Shown in pieces: positions 57,296 to 64,000 of a stretch of DNA of 64,000 nucleotides; position 1 is the first letter of the stretch; every line of letters begins with the position of its first letter. The position numbers were made by a program, and so were the translations under genes. The stretch is from Cricetomys ansorgei. Its lineage: Eukaryota; Chordata; Mammalia; Rodentia; Nesomyidae. The notes beneath the pieces were generated by a model, which was given only the letters and a program-made list of their open reading frames with translations, had not been told where the DNA came from and did no database searches. The DNA is taken from the NCBI GenBank assembly GCA_026225945.1, contig JAMJFZ010001816.1, positions 4,404,501-4,468,500 of the forward strand, given 5' to 3'.

Positions 57296-58899
57296 ATATT
57301 TTCCAATGCCAAAAGTTGTGGCACTTGCACAGAATTATAGCCATACTTCCCAATAGACTAAGAAATATTATTTAATCAAATATTTTGCTTTGCAATGTAA
57401 CAGTTTATATAAATACAGAGAAATGGCTGTCTACCACCTGAGCTTGGAGAACATTTTGTCAAACAAAGTGGATACAGTTTTTTTTTTATTAGTTGAGAGG
57501 TTTTTCTTGAATAAAAGTGCATAATTTGAGTTTAGTAAGATTTCAGCATAAACTACACACACCAATGTGTATTTTCTTTTTCCCTTGTGTTTACCACACA
57601 AGATAAGCTATGGACCAATTTTATGTAGCTGTTTTATATGCAAATAAGAGGTTATTTTTGCCTCTTTTCAGTTTTTAGAAAGCAGGCAAGAAATTTTCCA
57701 GCAATGCTATTCTCTACATAGTTGAAGAACTGACTTTTCTATTCAGTTCTTTCTGTTTTCTGAAGGCATCTTTATCTCTTTGGCATCTGGTAGAAAAATA
57801 TTTAAACATAAAGTTTTGAGAAGTCAGCACAATTTTATAAATCTATTATTTCAAAGTTAAAAGTATTCATCTTAGCTTTGGCTAATGGTCACTGGACTCT
57901 CTCGGCCTCCACATGGATAAATACTGTGGTTCTCCCAAGTACAATGATGGAACACTTCTATGACAGTGTGATGGAACCTGTATCTGTCCTCATAGGATAG
58001 GTTATGAGAAATTCCTACTGGCTGGAACCAGGATACTAACAGAGTTAAAGAATATTTTGACATGAACAGATCCTAATATGAGAGTTTTGCTTTTGGCAAG
58101 ATGGGCAGATTTAAAAGGACCTGTAGGCTTGACAGAGCTAATATAGGGAGCATGCTGTTGAACCAGAGATACTCCAGCAGGGACAAAATCTGCCTTGGCC
58201 AGTGGCACATTAAAGGATCCAACAGCCATTAGGCAGAGTCTCAAGTTAAGCAGGTGGTTTTTGTTTTGAATGCCTAGAGTGGACAAAGCAGCGTTCGGTC
58301 ATGGAGGGAATGGATCCATTATAGGTAGACATTTGGGCAGGAAGTCCATGTAGAATTGGAAACTAGAGTGTAAGAAACTAATTTAGTAAAACTTCTATTC
58401 TGCGATGAACAGAAGGTAGCACCCAAATCAAGATGAAATGAAGTTCCAAATGGGGCTATTTACCAAAATGGAACAAAACCTACTAAGAAGAACTTTGGTA
58501 AAAGGCTACAACATTACTCTCAGCTTGTCTCACCACAGGTGGTTTATTTGACATTCTTCCAATAGCCCTTATAGTGCAAACAGCGGAGTAAGGCAGACAC
58601 GAGCATTGGTGGACACCTCAGCTGTGCATTCTGGAATGTGATTAACAACAAGTCATTTAAAGACAGGGTATATGTGGGCTGAAAAATACAGGTCTTGTTT
58701 GGCTCCAGTGTCTTCCTTTAGAAAATAGAAAATGCTATTGTCTCCTATGGCTGCTGTAAAGACAGACAGTATAGTGACTAGCACAGTTAGAGCACCAAGC
58801 ATGTGATCCTCACTTTCTGCTACTTGAAGAAATATTACCATATCCAAAGATAATCTCAAACTTGGAAGTGTTGGGCAGGTTAGGAACACTGTGGCCACA
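57296..58899. other. Unassigned stretch with two domain-less reverse frames
   Basis: No repeat recognised. On the reverse strand, 58653-58898 (81 codons, with a hydrophobic stretch of about 20 residues in the middle) and 58002-58286 (94 codons) are open but in different frames and have no recognisable domain. They could be pieces of a decayed retrocopy or chance. Confidence 0.35.
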
Positions 58900-58953
58900 A
58901 CAATGATTAATATTCACTGATTACTTATTATGCGCCAATTACTATCTTAACAT
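58900..58953 (+). repeat. MIR SINE, 5' part (split)
   Basis: The text ttcactgattacttattatg and cgccaattactatcttaaca is the first core block of MIR. It is cut by an inverted B4 and continues at 59188. Confidence 0.65.
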
Positions 58954-59187
58954 TTTTGTTTCATTTTGTTTTATTTTGTTTTTGTTTATTTGTTTTTATA
59001 CAGTCTCATGTAGCCCAGGCTAGCCTTCAACTTGCTATGTAGCTGAAGATGACCACAAACTTTGATTTCTCCCTCCACAATTGGACATGCACCACGACAC
59101 CTGATATATGAAGTGCTGGCGTTGAACACAGGACTTCCCCACACTAAGCAATCACTCTCCCAAATGAGCTACAGCCCCAGCCCATAG
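58954..59187 (-). repeat. B4 SINE, inverted, inserted in a MIR
   Basis: The forward strand opens with the T-rich end of the SINE tail, then cagtctcatgtagcccaggc, tagccttcaacttgctatgt (B1-like part), gaagtgctggcgttgaacac and ctcccaaatgagctacagcc (tRNA-like head). The nine bases tcttaacat flank it at 58945-58953 and 59188-59196 and are its target-site duplication. Confidence 0.85.
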
Positions 59188-59410
59188 TCTTAACATCTTC
59201 CTTCATTATCCCAGTTAATCCTCTCCATCATTCAAGGTGAGTAGTAACATCTATCTATCTATCTTAGAGAAACAGAAACTGAAAAACAAAAGAGTTGCTT
59301 GACTTACCCAAGGTTACACATGACCTAGTGACAGTTCTAGGATTGGAGCCCAGGTTTGAGGTCCAAATTAATGATCCACTAAACATAGCACTGTATTCCT
59401 CTATGGGGTA
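59188..59410 (+). repeat. MIR SINE, 3' part (split)
   Basis: It continues the MIR: tatcccagttaatcctctcc, agaaacagaaactgaaaaac, gacttacccaaggttacaca, tgacctagtgacagttctag and gattggagcccaggtttgag. A short (CTAT)n run lies at 59252-59265. With the 5' part this is the longest MIR in the window. Confidence 0.8.
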
Positions 59411-60257
59411 AAAAATAGAGGAAGCAATGAAAAAGTAAGAATTTGTCCAATCAATTACTATTTAGATCAGTAATAATAGACTGCAATGGGGAGTGTAGAG
59501 AAAGCAGTCAAACCATTCCAGGGCATTTTTATGGAATTGTTTCCAGAACTCATTTTCAGATTGCTCGTACCATGGAACTCTGTCAAGCACAGGCAGGGCA
59601 GGGAGTTCAAGGCCAGAGACTTCATGTTACTCCGCATGAGCAATGGTGTCATATGGCCAGCCTCACTGCTAGGATATAGCCCTGGGTGGAGCTCAGATAC
59701 AAGTAGTCCCTGTATCGTTTTCCCCTGATCTGTGAATTATGAGGGTCACCAAATTTCATGTATTCAACATCACTATAACCTATCTACAGAGAATTTCAGT
59801 ATCACCGTATACCCCCAAGGAGCTGGAAAATGGAATGTGGCTTCCAAAGGCATCTGTTTGAAAATATTCTCCATTGCAAAACATCAAACACAAAACAAAA
59901 AGAGAAGGGGGAAAAAAAGGATCGTGCTGACATAGGTGGTGCGTTCATCGTGTACTTGTACAGTTCGATATGATTCTTGTCAGTTTTCCATAAGAAATTC
60001 ATGCTTATTGTAGATAAATTAGAACAATATTTTAAAATATTATCATGCAGAGGTAATCATTATAAATGCTTTATTATTTGGCCTTCCAAAATGTTATCCT
60101 TGCTAGCCATTTAACTTTTAAGACAAATAGAAATCCATTCATCGTTTTTACAGTGTACCGGGTAGCTGCCTTTATCACTAACAATACTACTAACATCATT
60201 CACAGTTTCATATGGAACTGTATATTTCAGGGATTTATTTTAACTTTTTGTTTATGT
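59411..60257. other. Unassigned non-coding stretch
   Basis: No repeat recognised; overlapping frames of 60 to 80 codons on both strands around 59443-59728 have no domains. Confidence 0.4.
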
Positions 60258-60430
60258 GTGTGTGTTTATTTGTTCACAGATGCCCACAGACACCAGAAGA
60301 GGTTGCTAGGTTCGCTGGAACTAAAGTTACAGGATGTCGTGAGCCTCTAAATGTGAGTGGTGGGAACAGAACTCGGGTTTTCTGGGAGGCAGCAAGTGTA
60401 CTTAACCACCGAGCCATCTCTCCATACCCA
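60258..60430 (-). repeat. B3/B2-type SINE, inverted
   Basis: The forward blocks acagatgcccacagacacca, gaagaggttgctaggttcgc, tggaactaaagttacaggat, ggaacagaactcgggttttc and acttaaccaccgagccatct are the reverse of B3. Confidence 0.8.
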
Positions 60431-60694
60431 CAGTGATATATTCTTAATGGTTATTTGGGTTTGCTTTATTTTATTAATTTACATAATGTATTCAATCAGC
60501 TCTCCATCTTTGGGTGTCTTGGTTAGTTCCTATTGTCCTTATTTACTTTTGAGTTTATATTACATTCAGGAAATTAATCTGCCATGATACATATAATTAT
60601 TGACATTTTGTTTTGACTTTGCCTTGCAAGTTTACGTTCAGAAATTTGGTTTTAACATTTCTAAGATATGACCTCCTTTTTATCCCAGGTTTAG
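60431..60694. other. Unassigned AT-rich stretch
   Basis: No repeat recognised. Confidence 0.35.
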
Positions 60695-60775
60695 CAATAA
60701 TACATGATCCTCTTGCATCAGCCTCCTGAAAGTTAGAATAACAGGTGAGCCCCACATTTGGCTTTGTTCATAATT
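60695..60775 (-). repeat. B1-like fragment, inverted
   Basis: The forward text gatcctcttgcatcagcctc, ctgaaagttagaataacagg and tgagccccacatttggctt follows the reverse of the first half of a 7SL-derived SINE. Confidence 0.5.
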
Positions 60776-63072
60776 GTCATGTAGTTACATTGCATGAGCG
60801 ATTCAACTACAAATTCATCATTTATCATAGTTTAAAATAATTCATCATAGTTTAAAGGAGAAAAAAAAGACTCTAAAAACCAACCCTTCCTGAGAACTAT
60901 AGAAATATTTGTGGAAACATTCCTCCAATATTTCTATGGAGTTTTTCTTTTCATTTAATATTTTTGAAAGTGTACACTCACATAATCGTGATAAATCAGA
61001 TATTAAAAACGGACAAGTTTGTTTCCTAGAACAATACAGAGATGAATCTGATTTCTGAGGGGAACACCTCTATCCTAAAAAAGTTCAAGGTAGAATACAT
61101 CTGAGCTTCTTCTACAAAATAGACGGTTAAGGTTACATTTCCTTCAAAGTTGATACAGTTATATTACATAGAAACACAGAAATGTGACCTGTGGTGTTGC
61201 CATCCAAGCTGAACTACCTGTCTTTAGCAAATGTACTCATTTCCTTCCTCAGCTGTTAGCGCTGGCTTCAGTCCCAGGTGAAGGAGAGGACACTCTGCCT
61301 TACATTCAACTCATTCTGACTTGGCATGAACCATCTCCCCAGCTGCATACGTTTCTTCATTGGTCAAAAATGAGAGAAATAAATGGTTTGTCTGGTATCA
61401 ATTTCCAGAGCGTGTAATTTAACCACAGAGACCTAAGGGTTTTTTTTTTTTTAATAACAGCTAAAAATCTGACATGTTCTGCACAAATTACAACACCTTT
61501 ACAAGACTCTGCGTGCCTTTACCGTTGCTGATTTTATTTCTAATGCAATTATTTTGAGGTCATACAATGCCTTCACGATGAAACATTAATAACTTTAACA
61601 TTTATTCATTATTCCATGGCCATCTCTAAGCTTTCCATCAGCAATATCACCAGCCTCTGGTTTCAGATGTTTTTTCCCTTGAAGAGTCTGTTCATTACAG
61701 TAGTTAAGAACCACTCAGTTAGCAAAGAGTCCTAAGACGAGGTAGGGGACAAGCTAATGGTGTAACAAATCAGTTGTTAAGTTAAATGGTCAGTTTGCAC
61801 AGTACGCTATTATTGCTTTATTGAACCCAACTTAAAGATTTACAGAAGTCGCATTTTATTCCAGGTACGAGATGCACAAATGAAATACAGAGGGGTGCAG
61901 GCTTGTTTTATGCGGCTTTCATTAAGAACCCAATTGCACGGCAAAGTCAGTTAGAATATATCTCGTTCCATGTGACAGCCAATTTTCCACCGAGATTGGA
62001 AACTCTTGGAGCTTTTTAATCCTTGATCTCAGTCTGAGAGAGCAAGAGATGGGAGTTAGAGCATTTTTTAAATTGTTTAAACCAAAGCTTCAGCAGTAAC
62101 AAGCAATTGCCCCTGACTGCTGGACAATGGAACTTTCTGGAAAAAATGGAACATGAATGTGACACTGCATTTCCTTTCATGAGAAAACTGTCTGGGAAAT
62201 ACTCATTGCCAAAAATAGGACACTATTTTTTTTCTGGTGAATTTTTTTCAGCGAAAATATGTAGTGTTATAAATGTGTCTGTTACCAAAATAACTTGTGA
62301 CACAAAAAAGTCTGACCATTTTAGCCCACACAGCTGACCATGTCATAACTCATTTAACAGGGGTTGTTTATTTGGATTTTGGTTTGGGGGTTGAGGTTTA
62401 TTTTGTTTTGTTTTGTTTGCTATGTAGTAAGCCATTGCAAATCTTTCTCCGAGCAACAACAGGTACCAGTCCTTATGGGATTCATATTCTTGTAAAGAAG
62501 ACAGATTTTAAAAAATAAGAACTATAAGAAGCAAGACTCTTGCCAATAATACAAAGAAATTTTTTTCAGTAAAATCGTTCAAGATGAGTGGTAATGTGGA
62601 TTCAGCTACCATTGTAAATGATCAGAAGTTGGTTGTTTGGAGAATTGTCAAAATCAACCAGGGGTTTCATAAGTGGAAAGAAAGCTAAGTAGTTCACTGA
62701 ACACATACAGAGTTACTTATTACTTCTTAGTTTCTCTTAGTAAACCTTTCTACTAGGAAGAGCTCCAACAGAATAAAGCTCAGAGTGTGCTTAGCATGAT
62801 GGCCCGGTGCCCCCGACACTATGCGCAAAATAATTTTTAGAGTAGTAACAACAATGAGAAAGGTCAGAATAGCTGGGGGTTGGAAATAATTGCTTGGTTC
62901 AGATCTATAAAAAGCTATTAAATCAGTCCACGGAGGATACTGTGGTTTGCTGTGCTGCTCTGCATCTCAGGTCATATTGTTTAATGTATTTATGGCTACA
63001 GTTGCAGAACCGCAAAGTGACTTTTAATTTCTTTAGTGGCACTAAAATACCACAAGATAAACTGTTCAGCTA
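60776..63072. other. Long unassigned stretch, possibly containing constrained DNA
   Basis: About 2.3 kb with no clear repeat, apart from a T run near 61440 and a (GTTTT)n patch at 62400. A short direct duplication atcatagtttaaa occurs at about 60826-60856. The part 61840-62340 is rich in homeodomain-like and octamer-like AT words with intact CpGs (see findings). No convincing open frame. Confidence 0.4.
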
Positions 63073-63081
63073 CGTGTGTGT

Positions 63082-63146
<65 letters not shown>

Positions 63147-63147
63147 G
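63073..63147. repeat. Compound (TG)n(AG)n microsatellite
   Basis: Some ten TG units pass directly into about 25 AG units with one aaag interruption. Compound TG/AG tracts are common in rodents and usually polymorphic. Confidence 0.95.
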
Positions 63148-64000
63148 TAACAGCATCTAACAACTAGACTGATGACTTGCAAGCCAGCAATTGAAAAAAA
63201 ATACATACCACAGTATATGTGTTTTAGTACTTTTTTCTGTTAAAAAATAAACACAGATTTTAAAGCCAGAAGAAATATCCAGTTTTCATTGTTTCAATGA
63301 AAAAATATGTCCCTAAAGACCTTAGGCTCTTGGGAAGATTGTTCAACTGGCATGTAAAAGTAAGGAGGAAAAAAAGTGACATTTCCTACTCCTAGAAAAG
63401 GGCACACTGATGTGCCTTTGGGATGTTAGTTTTGAAACTGCCACCACCCACCCAAACAGAAACTTCCTTGGTATCTCTACACAGACTCTAAGATCTTTAG
63501 AGGGAGACACAGCTGTTTCCTTCCCTGTAGCTATAGTCATGAACTGTGGCCTCATGTTGGGAAAGTGTATAATGTGCGGTGTGAAAAAGAACACAGGGAG
63601 TGTCAGTAAGGAAGAGTCACTAGACACTGTATTTATATACTGAAGGAACACTTCGAGAAGGAAAGCAATGACTCTCATGAGATCAACTGCTTACACACAC
63701 TGGAGTAAAAAACCTTGAGCAAACCCAAGGAAGGAAAAATGCTGTAATGAAAATGGGCATGCATAATAAACTGAGAAATTTGAAGAATAATAGCAGTTGT
63801 CCCTCAATATCCACAGGGGACCAGATCCATGAAGCTTTGGGCATACCAGCTTCTTCAGGCTCTGAAATCTTTTATGCAAAACGATACATATATTCCTCTA
63901 CACATTCAAGTCATAGATGGATTATTCACAATACTTAACGCAAAGGTAAGTGCTACAGAAGCAGTTGTTGTACTGCTTTTTAGAGAATGGCAAAAAGAAA
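63148..64000. other. Unassigned non-coding stretch to the window end
   Basis: No repeat recognised. The 111-codon reverse frame at 63343-63678 and the 77-codon forward frame overlapping it have no domains. Confidence 0.4.

Noticed and set aside
57033..57356. 107-codon forward frame
   Set aside because: It is contained in copy D of the LTR-like family; related copies do not keep the frame.
1..64000. CRISPR arrays, bacterial operons, prophage or plasmid features
   Set aside because: The sequence is vertebrate nuclear DNA; none of the tandem repeats has regular unique spacers, and there are no bacterial gene patterns.
1..64000. tRNA, U6, 5S, 7SK or other small RNA genes
   Set aside because: I looked for their conserved blocks on both strands and saw only tRNA-derived heads of SINEs, none of which folds as an intact tRNA gene by eye.

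Overview
This is a gene-poor, AT-leaning stretch of nuclear DNA from a muroid rodent (mouse, rat or a relative). The assignment rests on rodent-restricted repeats: B1, B2/B3 and B4 SINEs, MT/ORR1-type MaLR LTRs, Lx-type L1 3' ends and a URR1 hAT element. I found no tRNA-tailed young ID elements, which a rat window would usually show, and no very young mouse repeats, so I leave the species open. I recognise no functional protein-coding gene, rRNA, tRNA or CRISPR array. Nearly all open frames are short and arise inside repeats, microsatellites or non-coding sequence. The window is probably intergenic or deep inside a very long intron.

Layout. 1-9 kb: B1 and B4 SINEs, a cluster of MaLR LTRs (one inserted in an older MLT1A-like LTR), L1 3'-UTR pieces, GAT and TG microsatellites. 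10-18 kb: B4, B3 and L2 fragments, a URR1 next to a MER5A-like fossil, a nested pair of LTRs at 15.8-16.6 kb, an Lx 3' end and an old L1M 3' UTR. 18-30 kb: mostly unassigned, probably single-copy DNA with L2 fragments, a locally CpG-denser stretch near 27 kb and a perfect GTCACGTGAC palindrome. 30-35 kb: an old L1 3' end, B3, B4 and MIR fragments. 35.7-39.7 kb: a heavily decayed class II (ERVK-type) endogenous retrovirus with a truncated 5' LTR, a lysine-type primer-binding site, gag and pol remnants, a purine tract and a 3' LTR; it carries a CTGACT-rich block and a foreign LTR-like insert. 40-49 kb: a 296-bp polypyrimidine tract, L1 ORF2 remnants split by an inverted L1 3' end, MIRs and a poly-T-headed retrocopy end. 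49-60 kb: several ERVL/MaLR-type LTRs, two oppositely oriented fossils of one hAT-like family, and a MIR split by a B4 with a clear target-site duplication. 60-64 kb: SINE fragments, unassigned DNA and a TG/AG tract.

The genes do not work together here because there are none. The window records layered transposon insertion. Repeat family names come from memory of consensus sequences and were not searched; the class (SINE, L1, LTR, DNA) is firmer than the subfamily. I found no convincing previously undescribed biological system. The items best worth checking are the unassigned LTR-like family with four copies, the composite retroviral relic, a possible 58-bp exon at 53473-53530 and the candidate regulatory stretches.
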